A DNA stretch of 64,000 nucleotides from Paenibacillus roseus (lineage in GTDB: Bacteria > Bacillota > Bacilli > Paenibacillales > Paenibacillaceae). Location: contig NZ_JAELUP010000001.1 in NCBI RefSeq assembly GCF_016424485.1, positions 62,001-126,000 of the forward strand. The letters are read 5' to 3'. Numbering within the stretch: the stretch's first letter is position 1; each line of letters begins with the position of its first letter. Below, in pieces: positions 44,893 through 53,344 of this stretch. The position numbers were made by a program, and so were the translations under genes. Below the pieces are notes generated by a model. That model was given only the letters and a program-made list of their open reading frames with translations. It ran no database searches and was not told the origin of the DNA.

Positions 44893-45548
44893 CTAAATCA
44901 ATAAAGCTATATATAGATAATTTTCTAAAATTAACCTTATTATCCATCATCAATCCGAGAGTTAACAACCTCCTAATTATAACATGGGTCCCCTCTTTGT
45001 GCACGAAATTCCAACTTCCATACTGCTATTATAGTCCCGGATTACAAAATTACAATATCTTCAATTAATATGTAAATAAAATAAATTATTTCCAGATGGA
45101 AGGCGGTCATTGTCCGCTCTTAATAACCTGCTATGTGAAGTTTATCATATAGTAAAATTGCTGTTCTAACAACTTTCATTTGTTCTTTTCAAGCTCCGCC
45201 TGTTCCCCGGATGTTGACTTTTCTCCATGTGACCATTCTTCTACTATCACCAGTTTCAAGGATTTGCATGGGTTTTCCCTATTCCGCAGCTCCATACATA
45301 GATAGCGTACATTAAAAAAGAGGGCTTGCACCCTCTGAATGAAATCTGTTAAAGGCCATGTTGTTTAGCTCCAGCTGCTCTACCTTACTTTGCTGATCTT
45401 TGGGTGGCAGATATAAGGTGCAGCAGCAATGGAACCTTTGCATTGTCGTATAAAGCGCATAGGTCTTAAGGCCTTGAGAACGATTCGTCCGTTGGTATTT
45501 CAGCTTGGACAGAGGTCTGAATGCCCAGGCCAGAGTCTATCGCTTAAT
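44893..45548. other. Intergenic region, AT-rich
   Basis: About 650 bases between the XRE gene and prs. Apart from the prs terminator at 45319-45336 I see no gene or RNA. Short frames here lack ribosome sites. Confidence 0.6.
45319..45336 (-). terminator. Terminator downstream of the prs paralog
   Basis: AGAGGG-CTTGCA-CCCTCT; on the minus strand it is followed by TTTTTTAATG. Confidence 0.7.
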
Positions 45549-46496
45549 TCAATTTGTCTGCCCGGATTGGAACAATGTATCGATGGAGCCGCCCTCTGTA
45601 ATGATTTTAATCGCTGTAGCGAGCAGCGGAGACATGGAGAGCACAATAAACTTTTCACTGGCCGTCGGGCTTAATTCAATGGTGTCCGTGATGACGATCT
45701 CGCGAATATTCGGGTTGTTCAACTTCTCCAAAGCATTGCCGGAGAACAGTCCGTGAGTCGCGCAGATGTAGGCGTCATTCGCGCCTTTCTTTTTCAGAGC
45801 TTCTACTACATTGACGATTGTACTGCCTGTATCGATCAAATCTTCAATAATAATCGGTGTCATGCCTTCAACTTCACCAATAATATGAGTAATTTCGGAT
45901 TCATTATGGGCAGGCCGGTTTTTAATCATAATCGCGAACGGACAATCCAGGTAGTTCGCCAGCTTCTCAGCTGTGGAAGCTCGCCCCGCATCCGGCGACA
46001 CGACGACGGGATTCGGAATGTTCTTGCTCCTCAGATATTGAATAATAAGATTCAAGGCAGTCAGATGATCGACCGGAATTTCAAAAAATCCCTGAATCGG
46101 GTCGGCATGCAGATCCACGGCCATGATCCGGTTGGCGCCGACAGTGGTTAAGATATCTGCAATCAGCTTGGCTGAAATCGGTTCCCGCGGCGCTGATTTC
46201 CGCTCTTGCCGCGCATAACCGTAATAAGGCAAGACCAGATTGATGGATTTGGCGGATGCGCGTTTCGCGGCATCGATCATGACAAGCAGCTCGACCAAAT
46301 GTTCATTGACCGGATGGGACATCGCTTGGACGATGAACACGTCGCTGGAGCGAATCGATTCCTGATAGGAAACATGGATTTCGCCGCTCTGCTGCTTGGA
46401 AATCAAGACGTTCCCAAGGGGGACCTCCAACGTTTTACAAATCCGTTCTGCCAACTGCTTGTTGGATGAGCCGGAGAAAATCTTTATTTTTTGCAT
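45549..46496 (-). CDS. prs: Ribose-phosphate pyrophosphokinase, divergent paralog
   Basis: 315 residues, normal Prs length. It makes PRPP from ribose-5-phosphate and ATP. Core motifs: PYYGYARQERKSAPREPISAKL (catalytic flexible loop, ~95-116), DLHADPIQGFFEIPVDHL, and PRPP loop EDLIDTGSTI. Several invariant positions of housekeeping Prs differ: FSDGE is QQSGE, SPDHGG is SPDAGR, and DTAGT is DTGST. This suggests a second, specialised or differently regulated Prs. GGAGGG precedes the ATG. Monocistronic. Confidence 0.92.
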   Translation of the reverse strand: MQKIKIFSGSSNKQLAERICKTLEVPLGNVLISKQQSGEIHVSYQESIRSSDVFIVQAMSHPVNEHLVELLVMIDAAKRASAKSINLVLPYYGYARQERKSAPREPISAKLIADILTTVGANRIMAVDLHADPIQGFFEIPVDHLTALNLIIQYLRSKNIPNPVVVSPDAGRASTAEKLANYLDCPFAIMIKNRPAHNESEITHIIGEVEGMTPIIIEDLIDTGSTIVNVVEALKKKGANDAYICATHGLFSGNALEKLNNPNIREIVITDTIELSPTASEKFIVLSMSPLLATAIKIITEGGSIDTLFQSGQTN

Positions 46497-46846
46497 ATTA
46501 CCCTCCAGATATAGGTTCTTTATTCCTGTCGGTATGTTGGAGCTTTAGATAGAATCCGCACCAGGAGTAAAGCTTGGCCTGCGAGTGGGAACGAACAGCT
46601 TGTCTACTGTTACCTCTAATTATACCCTTATCAATGACAGATTCAATGTCTGAAAGGAAAACAATAGGAAGGACGCAGATTAGAACCTCGCAGTAAAAAG
46701 AAGTGGCCGCTTTTAAAAGGTCTGGAGTGGATGGTTAGGGAATTATTTACAAATATTTTATACCCCTATGACGCTGTATTAATACTTCCCTTGGATAATG
46801 TAGGAGATGGACTGAAATGAAATCTGGCTCATTTGGAGGGAATGGA
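46497..46846. other. Divergent prs / alkaline phosphatase intergenic region
   Basis: It holds the upstream regions of both genes, including a Pho-box-like repeat at 46746-46762. No gene seen. Confidence 0.5.
46746..46762 (+). promoter_or_regulatory. Pho-box-like repeat before the alkaline phosphatase
   Basis: TTTACA-AATAT-TTTATA: two TT(A/T)ACA-like hexamers 11 bases apart, the spacing of Bacillus PhoP half sites. They lie about 85 bases before the start codon. Confidence 0.45.
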
Positions 46847-48556
46847 ATGAAGAAAAAGTTGAAATCGGCGCTTGCCGGCTGCATGGCAGTCCTACTGCTT
46901 GCGGCAACTCCTGTTTTTGCAGAAGAGACTGCTGCAAAGGAGAACGCGCCATCCAAAAATCTGATCGTCCTGATCGGGGACGGTATGGGACCGGCCCAAG
47001 TCACAGCAGCGCGCAATTATCTTAAATACAACAAAGGCATTGACCATCTTACATTGGACAGCATCTATGTCGGACAAGCGACAACCTTCGCCGACCGCGG
47101 TGAGGATGGAGATATCATCGTCTCCGGCGTTGTTACGGACTCTGCTTCGGCGGGAACAGCTTTTGCAACCGGGAACAAGACGTACAATGCCGGAATCAGT
47201 GTATCCAATGAGGAAGTTGCCAAACCTTTCGCTTCAGTTATTGAAGCAGCAGCGCTTGCAGGCAAAGCTACAGGGCTTGTGACGACCACCCGGATCACAC
47301 ATGCCACCCCTGCCGTATATGCTTCCCATGTGAGAAGCCGTGACAACGAGAATGCTATCGCCTCTCAATATCTCGAAAGCGGCGTAGATGTTCTGTTTGG
47401 TGGAGGCAGCGCCAGTTTTCTAAGCAAGGAAGACGGTGGAAAGCGCACAGACAAGAGCATTATCGCAGATTTTGAAGCGAAGGGTTATTCCTATGTCAAG
47501 GACAAGTCCTCGTTGCTTGCGCTTCCGGATACAACTGGCAAGGCGCTCGGACTGTTCAGCGGCTCCCATATCCCTTATGTGAATGACCGGAAGAGCGAGA
47601 CACCGTCTCTTGCCGATTTGACCAGCAAAGCGCTTGCGATTCTATCGCAGCAAAAAAACGGCTTTGCCATTATGATTGAGGGTGGCCGTATCGACCATGC
47701 TTCCCACGCCAATGATTTTCCGTCGACGGTGCAGGAAGTGCTTGATTTTGACGCTGCGGTGAAGACGGCGCTTGATTTTGCCAAGAAGGATGGCAATACC
47801 TCTGTGGTCATTACAGCAGACCATGAGACAGGAGGACTATCCCTCTCTCGGGATAATATTTATGAGCTGAATTTGGACTTGTGGGACAAGCAAAAGCATT
47901 CTTCTGAAGCGATCTCTGGCAGCTTGAAAGCAGCCAGGACCATCGCGGAAGTGAAGAAGATTGTAGAAGACAATACATGGATTAAAGATTTGAAAGATGA
48001 AGAAGCGACACAAATTTTGAATGGAGACGGCAGCTCCTACGGACCGGAAGGGGCTTACAATGCAATCATTAGCAAAAGGCTGCTGATCGGCTGGAGTGGT
48101 CATGGCCATTCGGCGGTCGATGTGGGCGTCTGGGCATACGGACCGATCGCAGAGTATGTAAAGGGGCAAATTGACAATACGCGCGTCGCAACAGCGTCCG
48201 CACAAGTGCTAGGTCTCGATCTGACGGAGGCAACAGCCCGTCTGCAGGAAAAATACGTGTATCCGAAGTTTAAAACCGGCAGCAACAACCAACCACGGTT
48301 CCCGGCCAAGGCGCTTGCCGAGGCGCTCGGGGCGCAGGTGGATTGGGACAGCAAGTCCAAAACGGTGAAGATCACAAGCGGCAGTAATGTGCTCAAGCTG
48401 CAGCTAGACAGCAACAAGGCTACCTTCAATGACAAATCGTCAAATCTGGCCGTTGTCGTGGATCACGGCAAGCTGTATCTGCCGCTGGAGGCCTTCAGTC
48501 AGTTAACAGGAAAAACATTGAAGTGGGATGCGTTATCCGAACGCATCATCAAGTAA
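46847..48556 (+). CDS. Secreted alkaline phosphatase (PhoA family) with C-terminal Cu-amine-oxidase-like domain
   Basis: About 569 residues from the ATG at 46847, preceded 6 bases upstream by GGAGGG. Signal peptide ~1-26 (ATPVFA). PhoA signatures: NLIVLIGDGMGPAQ, nucleophile Ser in VVTDSASAGTAFATG, zinc ligands in GGRIDHASHAND, TADHETGG and GHGHSAVDV. After ~470 comes a copper-amine-oxidase N-terminal-like domain (FPAKALAEALGAQVDWDSKSKTV), in Paenibacillaceae probably a cell-wall or substrate-binding module. It releases phosphate from organic esters outside the cell. A Pho-box-like repeat upstream suggests phosphate-starvation control. Confidence 0.93.
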   Translation: MKKKLKSALAGCMAVLLLAATPVFAEETAAKENAPSKNLIVLIGDGMGPAQVTAARNYLKYNKGIDHLTLDSIYVGQATTFADRGEDGDIIVSGVVTDSASAGTAFATGNKTYNAGISVSNEEVAKPFASVIEAAALAGKATGLVTTTRITHATPAVYASHVRSRDNENAIASQYLESGVDVLFGGGSASFLSKEDGGKRTDKSIIADFEAKGYSYVKDKSSLLALPDTTGKALGLFSGSHIPYVNDRKSETPSLADLTSKALAILSQQKNGFAIMIEGGRIDHASHANDFPSTVQEVLDFDAAVKTALDFAKKDGNTSVVITADHETGGLSLSRDNIYELNLDLWDKQKHSSEAISGSLKAARTIAEVKKIVEDNTWIKDLKDEEATQILNGDGSSYGPEGAYNAIISKRLLIGWSGHGHSAVDVGVWAYGPIAEYVKGQIDNTRVATASAQVLGLDLTEATARLQEKYVYPKFKTGSNNQPRFPAKALAEALGAQVDWDSKSKTVKITSGSNVLKLQLDSNKATFNDKSSNLAVVVDHGKLYLPLEAFSQLTGKTLKWDALSERIIK

Positions 48557-48574
48557 ACGGTCCTTGCATCAATG

Positions 48575-48618
48575 AAAGCCGGAGGCCGGTTGTGAATTCA
48601 CAGCCAGCTTCCGGCTTT
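48575..48618. terminator. Bidirectional terminator between phosphatase and fabV
   Basis: AAAGCCGGA (48575-48583) pairs with TCCGGCTTT (48610-48618), with T-rich flanks on both strands. Confidence 0.75.
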
Positions 48619-48636
48619 ATTGTTGGTTGGACTTTT

Positions 48637-49833
48637 TTAGCGCAGGTTCGGGATCGCTACATCCGGGTTGGCATCTGCTTCATAGTCGATGCCGTCGGTT
48701 TCAAAGCCGAACAATTGGAAGAATTCGCGGCGGTAGCCTTCCAGATCGGACAGCTCGTAAACATTTTCAGTCGCCAGGTCCGTCCACAGCTTCTCAACCT
48801 CAGCCTGGACGTCTTCGCGCATCTCCCAATCGTCGACCCGGATCAGCCCTTTGTTATCGACCGGGGTTGCGCCCTCGCCGTACAGTCGTTCAGAGAACAG
48901 GCGGTACATCTGTTCGATGCAACCTTCATGCAGCCCTTTTTCCTTCATGACTTTATACAGCGCAGATATGTACAAAGGTACAACCGGAATTGCTGAGCTG
49001 GACTGGGTAACGAGCGCTTTGTTAACCGATACGAATGCACGGCCGCCGTTAGCGCCAAGCTGTTCATTCAGCCGAAGTGCTGTTGCTTCCAGATCGTTCT
49101 TTGCTTTGCCGATCGTTCCCTCGCGGTAGACTGCATGTGTTATTTCAGGTCCGATATAGGAGTAAGCGACAGTGGTTGCACCATCAGCCAGCACGCCGGC
49201 TTCGCTTAGCGCGTCAATCCACAGCTGCCAGTCTTCTCCGCCCATGACGGCAATTGTCTGACGAACTTCGTCCTCAGTAGCCGGTTCGATTACCGCTTCG
49301 GTTACTTCACCGGAATGGAAGTTCACAGTCTTGTTCCTGTACGTTCCGCCCAGAGGCTTGATCACGGAAGAGAATACTTCGCCTGTCTTGGGGTGAACAC
49401 GGCGCGGGGACGCTACGCTGTAGACAATCAAATCAACAGAGCCGAGCTCCGCGCGGATCAGATCGATTGTCTTGGCTTTGATCTCATCGGAGAAGGCGTC
49501 GCCAACAATGCTATAGGATTTGCTTTCGCTGTCTTGTGCCGCCGCCTCGAATGCAGCGGAATTATACCAGCCGGCCGACGCTGTCCGGGAGCCTTCCGCC
49601 TCCTTGTCAAAATAGACGCCGACTGTGTTCGCGCTTGCTCCGAAGGCTGCAACGATACGGGAGGCCAGTCCATAGCCTGTAGATGCGCCTACGACAAGAA
49701 CATTGCGCGGGCCTTGAATCGCCGGCTGCTCCTTCACATAGTTGATTTGGCGCTGCACCTGACTCGCGCAGCCGTCCGGATGTGCGGTTGTACAAATAAA
49801 GCCCCGTGTTTTCGGTTGAATAATCATATTCAA
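48637..49833 (-). CDS. fabV: trans-2-Enoyl-CoA/ACP reductase, FabV type
   Basis: 398 residues. Rossmann motif VVGASTGYGLASR near 45-57, Y-x8-K region YSYIGPEITHAVYREGTIGKAK (location ~225-246), and the N-terminal IIQPKTRGFICTTAHPDGC typical of FabV. It reduces enoyl-ACP/CoA with NADH in fatty-acid synthesis; FabV enzymes are insensitive to triclosan. It starts at TTG 49833 (best SD spacing) or ATG 49827. Alone on the minus strand. Confidence 0.95.
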   Translation of the reverse strand: MNMIIQPKTRGFICTTAHPDGCASQVQRQINYVKEQPAIQGPRNVLVVGASTGYGLASRIVAAFGASANTVGVYFDKEAEGSRTASAGWYNSAAFEAAAQDSESKSYSIVGDAFSDEIKAKTIDLIRAELGSVDLIVYSVASPRRVHPKTGEVFSSVIKPLGGTYRNKTVNFHSGEVTEAVIEPATEDEVRQTIAVMGGEDWQLWIDALSEAGVLADGATTVAYSYIGPEITHAVYREGTIGKAKNDLEATALRLNEQLGANGGRAFVSVNKALVTQSSSAIPVVPLYISALYKVMKEKGLHEGCIEQMYRLFSERLYGEGATPVDNKGLIRVDDWEMREDVQAEVEKLWTDLATENVYELSDLEGYRREFFQLFGFETDGIDYEADANPDVAIPNLR

Positions 49834-50186
49834 AAATTCCTTTCTCGATTGGGATAACGATCAGTTTCATATCTAGTCCGACACTCTATCTCATTTTACC
49901 GAGTTTTGAGCGTAAAGGAAAGGTGGAGCCTAGTAAAGAATAATTCCCTTAAGGAACAAATCAACGCTGTTTGAGCCTCTTTAGATGGCAGGCGGCCCAG
50001 CGAACGTTCCACATGTAACAAGATTAAGCGGGAACAATCAAGCGCGTTCAACATGATCCGACGAAAAAGATGAAGGTTATGCTGAAAATACAAGCCTATA
50101 TGACACAGCAAAAGAACCCCGTCCATAAGGACAGGGTTCCGTTTCCCTTTTTACACGCAGGCCTTGTCTGACATGCAGCCATGTGT
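49834..50186. other. Intergenic region upstream of fabV
   Basis: Contains the fabV upstream region and, at 50114-50139, the terminator of the next minus-strand small gene. No convincing gene. Confidence 0.5.
50114..50139 (-). terminator. Terminator of the small minus-strand gene
   Basis: GAACCC-CG-TCC pairs with GGA-CA-GGGTTC. On the minus strand it is followed by TTTTGC. Confidence 0.65.
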
Positions 50187-50411
50187 TTAAGCAATGCCGG
50201 TTGAGGTATAAGGAAGCAGCGGCCGCAGCAGGTGAGAATAGGGAACCTCAGGATCAATATGAAAGATGCAATCGGTGAAGCTGCACCGGTCATAGTCAAA
50301 TTTCAGCGACGTTACGAAAATACGGCAGCGAATAAAGGTGCAACCGATAAAATGAAGATTCTCAAAATGTATCTCCTCATCCGTAAAGCTTTTATGAACG
50401 ATATGGTCCAT
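50187..50411 (-). CDS. Small pentapeptide-repeat-like protein
   Basis: 74 residues with the spaced aromatic/Cys pattern HFENLHFIGCTFIRCRI...CSFTDCIF, which resembles two or three coils of a pentapeptide-repeat helix. No signal or membrane segment. ACAGGAGGGAAAACA lies just before the ATG, and a terminator follows. Function unknown; full pentapeptide-repeat proteins are longer, so it may be a minimal or decayed member. Confidence 0.6.
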   Translation of the reverse strand: MDHIVHKSFTDEEIHFENLHFIGCTFIRCRIFVTSLKFDYDRCSFTDCIFHIDPEVPYSHLLRPLLPYTSTGIA

Positions 50412-50638
50412 TGTTTTCCCTCCTGTTAATCAAATATCTGTATCGTTGACAATTTCCACAGCTTGAATACATCCATAGTAGCAGAAGCATGATGTAGGAA
50501 ACTGTCGCTTCTTGTGCGTTTTTTTTGTAATAATTTTGGGGCTCCAGGCAATCTATATCAGGCTAGGTTATTGTCCGGTTCAAAGATGCTGAGTTGCTCA
50601 TATGCTGGTCATGTAAACACCGAAAGGAGAGATCAACT

Positions 50639-50737
50639 ATGTCAGGAGTAGGCGGTTTGGGCTGGGGTACTTCGACTGCGGCAATTCTTGTTCTTTTCAT
50701 CCTTCTGGTTATCATTTCTCGTACTGTATTTCTGTAA
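50639..50737 (+). CDS. YjcZ-family mini-protein
   Basis: 32 residues. The pattern is a Gly-rich start (MSGVGGLGWG) followed by one membrane helix TSTAAILVLFILLVIISRTVF, which matches YjcZ-type sporulation mini-proteins of Bacillales. GAAAGGAGAG lies 7 bases before the ATG. A terminator follows at 50771. Single TM helix, probably in spore or forespore membrane. Confidence 0.8.
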   Translation: MSGVGGLGWGTSTAAILVLFILLVIISRTVFL

Positions 50738-50770
50738 TGTATCCTCATAGTCCCCTATTTGCTAAAAGAG

Positions 50771-50796
50771 CCTCCAGGCCAGTCTTGGAGGTTCCT
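50771..50796 (+). terminator. Terminator of the YjcZ-like gene
   Basis: CCTCCA (50771-50776) pairs with TGGAGG (50786-50791) and is followed by TTCCTTT. Confidence 0.65.
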
Positions 50797-50931
50797 TTAC
50801 ATTTAAAGACATAAGCCGCTTATTTTATTACCCTATCCAGGATAGGAACGAAACTCCATACCAAATCTTTTTTTCTGCATATAGTAGAAATAGAAAGATC
50901 ATAAGAGTAGCTGTAGAGGGGGAGATGCTTC

Positions 50932-51333
50932 ATGCATCCGTTCGCATTAAGTTCGTTATGCGCCTTTATTGGCGCGATTTTAACATTTTCCTTTGGCAAT
51001 TGGCCCGAAGCGTTGACCTTGCTGCTGGTTGCCATGGGAGTTGATTACGTTGCAGGTATCGCCGCCTGCCTTAAAGATGGACAAGGACTATGCAGCAAGT
51101 CCTTATTTTGGGTGCTGGGTCGAAAGGGGCTGACGCTGCTTGTTATTTTGCTGGCCCACCGTATCGATGTTCTGCTGGAATCGGAGAATATGACGATGGG
51201 CGCCGCCATTTACTTTTATCTGGCGAATGAAATCCTGTCTATTGTTGAGCATAGCGGCAAAATCGGGCTGCCGATTCCGAAGCGTATTAAGGATTTTATT
51301 GAAGTGCTCCGAGACAAAGAAACCAAAAATTAG
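50932..51333 (+). CDS. Holin-like protein (phage holin 4 / TcdE type)
   Basis: 133 residues with three or four membrane segments and the family pattern LLVAMGVDYVAGI ... KSLFWVLGRKGLTLLVILLAHRID ... YLANEILSIVEHSGKIGLPIPKRIKD. Such proteins form lesions for phage lysis, but chromosomal copies also serve protein or autolysin release. No endolysin or phage gene is adjacent. GAGGGGGAGATG lies before the ATG. Confidence 0.85.
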   Translation: MHPFALSSLCAFIGAILTFSFGNWPEALTLLLVAMGVDYVAGIAACLKDGQGLCSKSLFWVLGRKGLTLLVILLAHRIDVLLESENMTMGAAIYFYLANEILSIVEHSGKIGLPIPKRIKDFIEVLRDKETKN

Positions 51334-51464
51334 TGTGAAAATGTTCATGATTTTGTCATAAAGAAAAAAAAGTTTTGTTAGGCAAGGAGTTTAAGCTTGA
51401 GAAAAACAGACAATCTTAGGTAATATAAGGGGTAGACATTAAGTTGTAGGGGGAGCAAGCGACT

Positions 51465-51845
51465 ATGCAAAAATGGATTATGTTCGTTTTTTTCGCAGCC
51501 GCTTCCGTCTTGGGGTTGTTTCTGATGACATTCGGTCTTCCGGAAAAGCCTGTGGACGAGTCGGCAGGATTGGCGGAAGGGGTTACATTGCTGAAGTTAA
51601 AAGCTTCTAACTATGAATTTGATCAAGCGGAGTACAAGATTGAGAAGGGTTCCAAAGTGAAGTTGCTGCTTCAAAATACGAACGGGATTCATGGTGTTGC
51701 AATCGAGAGCATGAACGTGACACTGACCAAGGACAACCCTTCTGCTGAAGTGGAATTCAATGAGCCGGGCACTTACCCGATTCATTGCAGCATCCCTTGC
51801 GGCGAAGGCCACTTGGAAATGAAAGCTGTTATTGTTGTTCAATAG
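51465..51845 (+). CDS. Stand-alone CuA-type cupredoxin (cytochrome oxidase subunit II-like)
   Basis: 126 residues: one N-terminal membrane anchor (5-23), then a cupredoxin domain. The C-terminal loop HCSIPCGEGHLEM gives C-x3-C-x3-H-x2-M, the CuA-binding arrangement of cytochrome c oxidase subunit II, with an upstream His in NGIHGVAIE. No heme-copper oxidase subunit I is nearby and the usual two-helix hairpin is absent. It may deliver or sense copper, or act as an electron shuttle. GGGGGAGCAAGCG precedes the ATG; a terminator follows. Confidence 0.85.
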   Translation: MQKWIMFVFFAAASVLGLFLMTFGLPEKPVDESAGLAEGVTLLKLKASNYEFDQAEYKIEKGSKVKLLLQNTNGIHGVAIESMNVTLTKDNPSAEVEFNEPGTYPIHCSIPCGEGHLEMKAVIVVQ

Positions 51846-51861
51846 GAGTCTATGCGTAAAG

Positions 51862-51884
51862 GGAGCCGTGAGGCTCCTTTTTCA
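51862..51884 (+). terminator. Terminator of the cupredoxin gene
   Basis: GGAGCC-GTGA-GGCTCC followed by TTTTT. Confidence 0.9.
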
Positions 51885-52008
51885 AAATATAAGAATTTAT
51901 AAGTGTTACATTTATAAATGGCTTATATTTCTCCGCGAAACGAAGCTTGTAGCCATCAGAGGATGGCAAAGCCGTTTACGCTTGAAATATGACGGCATTT
52001 TGCGTTTG

Positions 52009-52263
52009 TCAGGGGTTTGTTCTGCTCGCACGCCCTTTGGCAATCAGAGTATCGGCAATAAAACCGATAATCGCCCAACTGATAACCGTCAGAACATATA
52101 GCGTTATAGCTCCGACCTCATGGATATCGTACCAAATCTCGGCAAACCATGCAGGTATGCTGAGCATGAAAAAAAACATGTTATGCGGGTCATAGCCGCT
52201 ATAGCTATACAAACAAAGCGCCAGACTGAATAGGACGGCAATTATTGTTACGGGGTAGCGCAT
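52009..52263 (-). CDS. Small membrane protein
   Basis: 84 residues with two or three hydrophobic segments: YPVTIIAVLFSLALCLYSY, FFFMLSIPAWFAEIWY and ITLYVLTVISWAIIGFIAD. Family not recognised. The SD (AAAGGGG) is further than ideal from the ATG. The hydrophobic pattern with a basic tail (KGRASRTNP) makes a real protein likely. Confidence 0.55.
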   Translation of the reverse strand: MRYPVTIIAVLFSLALCLYSYSGYDPHNMFFFMLSIPAWFAEIWYDIHEVGAITLYVLTVISWAIIGFIADTLIAKGRASRTNP

Positions 52264-52273
52264 CGTTTACAGG

Positions 52274-52324
52274 GCCCCTTTCAGAAAAGTTCCGTTTCGG
52301 TTATTATGGGACAAAGGGGCTTTT
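52274..52324 (+). terminator. Hairpin with T-run between divergent small genes
   Basis: GCCCCTTT (52274-52281) pairs with AAAGGGGC (52313-52320), followed by TTTTG on the plus strand. It lies where no plus-strand gene ends nearby, so it may be an attenuator or insulate the Dabb gene. Confidence 0.45.
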
Positions 52325-52366
52325 GCCATTCATATTCCGATTTTCAGGCCGGGGAGAGATGGATTT

Positions 52367-52654
52367 ATGGTTACACATATTGTATTGTTCAAATTGAAGG
52401 ATAGAAGTCCGGAGAGCGTGGAGCGTACAGCCGCTGTACTGCGTGCAATGGAAGGTCAGATCGAACAGCTTAAGTCGATCGAAGTGGGGCTGGATGTGCT
52501 TCATTCCGAGCGTTCTTATGATATTGCATTAATTACAAAGCATGAATCAATGGACGATCTGCAGGCGTATCAGGTTCATCCGGTACACAAGAAAGTAAGC
52601 GAGCATATGTCGCAAGTTCGAGAAGCTGCTGTCAGCGTTGATTTTATTAGCTAG
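52367..52654 (+). CDS. Dabb (stress-responsive alpha/beta barrel) domain protein
   Basis: 95 residues, ferredoxin-like dimeric barrel: start VTHIVLFKLKDRSPESVE and the signature YDIALITKHESMDDLQAYQVHPVHKKV. Dabb proteins occur in stress responses and polyketide-type cyclisation; substrates are mostly unknown. GGGGAGAGATGG precedes the ATG. It is the first of three closely packed plus-strand genes. Confidence 0.9.
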   Translation: MVTHIVLFKLKDRSPESVERTAAVLRAMEGQIEQLKSIEVGLDVLHSERSYDIALITKHESMDDLQAYQVHPVHKKVSEHMSQVREAAVSVDFIS

Positions 52655-52678
52655 TGACGGCCAATTGAGGGATGATGG

Positions 52679-52783
52679 ATGAAAGATGTTTATGAGATGC
52701 TGACCTATCTGCTGGTCATCATTATAAGCTGCTTTATAATGGGATTCTGGCTGAAACGCAAGGGCAGCAAAAAGAATAAGTAG
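52679..52783 (+). CDS. 34-residue single-TM mini-protein
   Basis: Short frame MKDVYEMLTYLLVIIISCFI continuing MGFWLKRKGSKKNK: one membrane helix with a strongly basic cytoplasmic tail. TTGAGGGATGATGG precedes the ATG. It lies 24 bases after the Dabb stop and 17 bases before the HepT-like gene, so it is probably co-transcribed. Family unknown. Confidence 0.6.
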   Translation: MKDVYEMLTYLLVIIISCFIMGFWLKRKGSKKNK

Positions 52784-52800
52784 AAAGCAGGTACATACCC

Positions 52801-53223
52801 ATGTACTTCGTTAACAGCGAGCAAATTGAGCAGCGTCTGGATGTTATTCCCGAGCTTGTAGCCGCCTTTGAGGGGGTGGCACAGCAATGGGAGGGAACCC
52901 TCCTCCAAGGTCTTGCCCAGGAGCGGGCGCTCCATCTGGCGATTGAGACGGTAACGGATGTCGGAAGCTGCCTGATTGACGGCTTTATTATGAGGGATGC
53001 GAGCAGCTATGAGGACATCATTGCTATTATTCATGGCGAATCGGTCTTCCCTGACGAACTGTATGGGACGTTGAAGGAACTGGTCAAGCTGCGCAAGCCT
53101 TTGGTGCAGGACTATTTCACGTGGGCCCGCGGCGAGTTGCACCCACTCTCTACCTCACTGCCGGATACACTAAGCCGCTTTGCTGAAGCGGTCAGGGACT
53201 ATTTAGCCCAGGAACTTGTATAA
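52801..53223 (+). CDS. DUF86/HepT-like protein (YutE type)
   Basis: 140 residues, helical: MYFVNSEQIEQRLDVIPEL, SCLIDGFIMRDASSYEDIIAIIHGE and LRKPLVQDYF. The fold class is that of HepT toxins/RNases, whose active site is R-x4-6-H. Here the His position is Gln (RKPLVQDY), as I recall in YutE-like chromosomal members, so RNase activity is doubtful. No MNT antitoxin gene is adjacent. Last intact gene before the insertion-sequence island. Confidence 0.8.
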   Translation: MYFVNSEQIEQRLDVIPELVAAFEGVAQQWEGTLLQGLAQERALHLAIETVTDVGSCLIDGFIMRDASSYEDIIAIIHGESVFPDELYGTLKELVKLRKPLVQDYFTWARGELHPLSTSLPDTLSRFAEAVRDYLAQELV

Positions 53224-53344
53224 TTTGATACGATGATAGCCATGATGCGAAGGAACGGAATTGACCCATGTGAGACAAATCAAAACACCTTCAAGTGAAT
53301 GCCTTCATATTGTAAGATGTGAAGGACAACTTTGGAGGTGTTTT

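Noticed and set aside
49315..49857. 180-codon plus-strand frame opposite fabV
   Set aside because: Antisense shadow of fabV.
49896..50126. 76-codon minus-strand frame between fabV and the pentapeptide-like gene
   Set aside because: It starts inside the terminator at 50114-50139, has no ribosome site and resembles no family.
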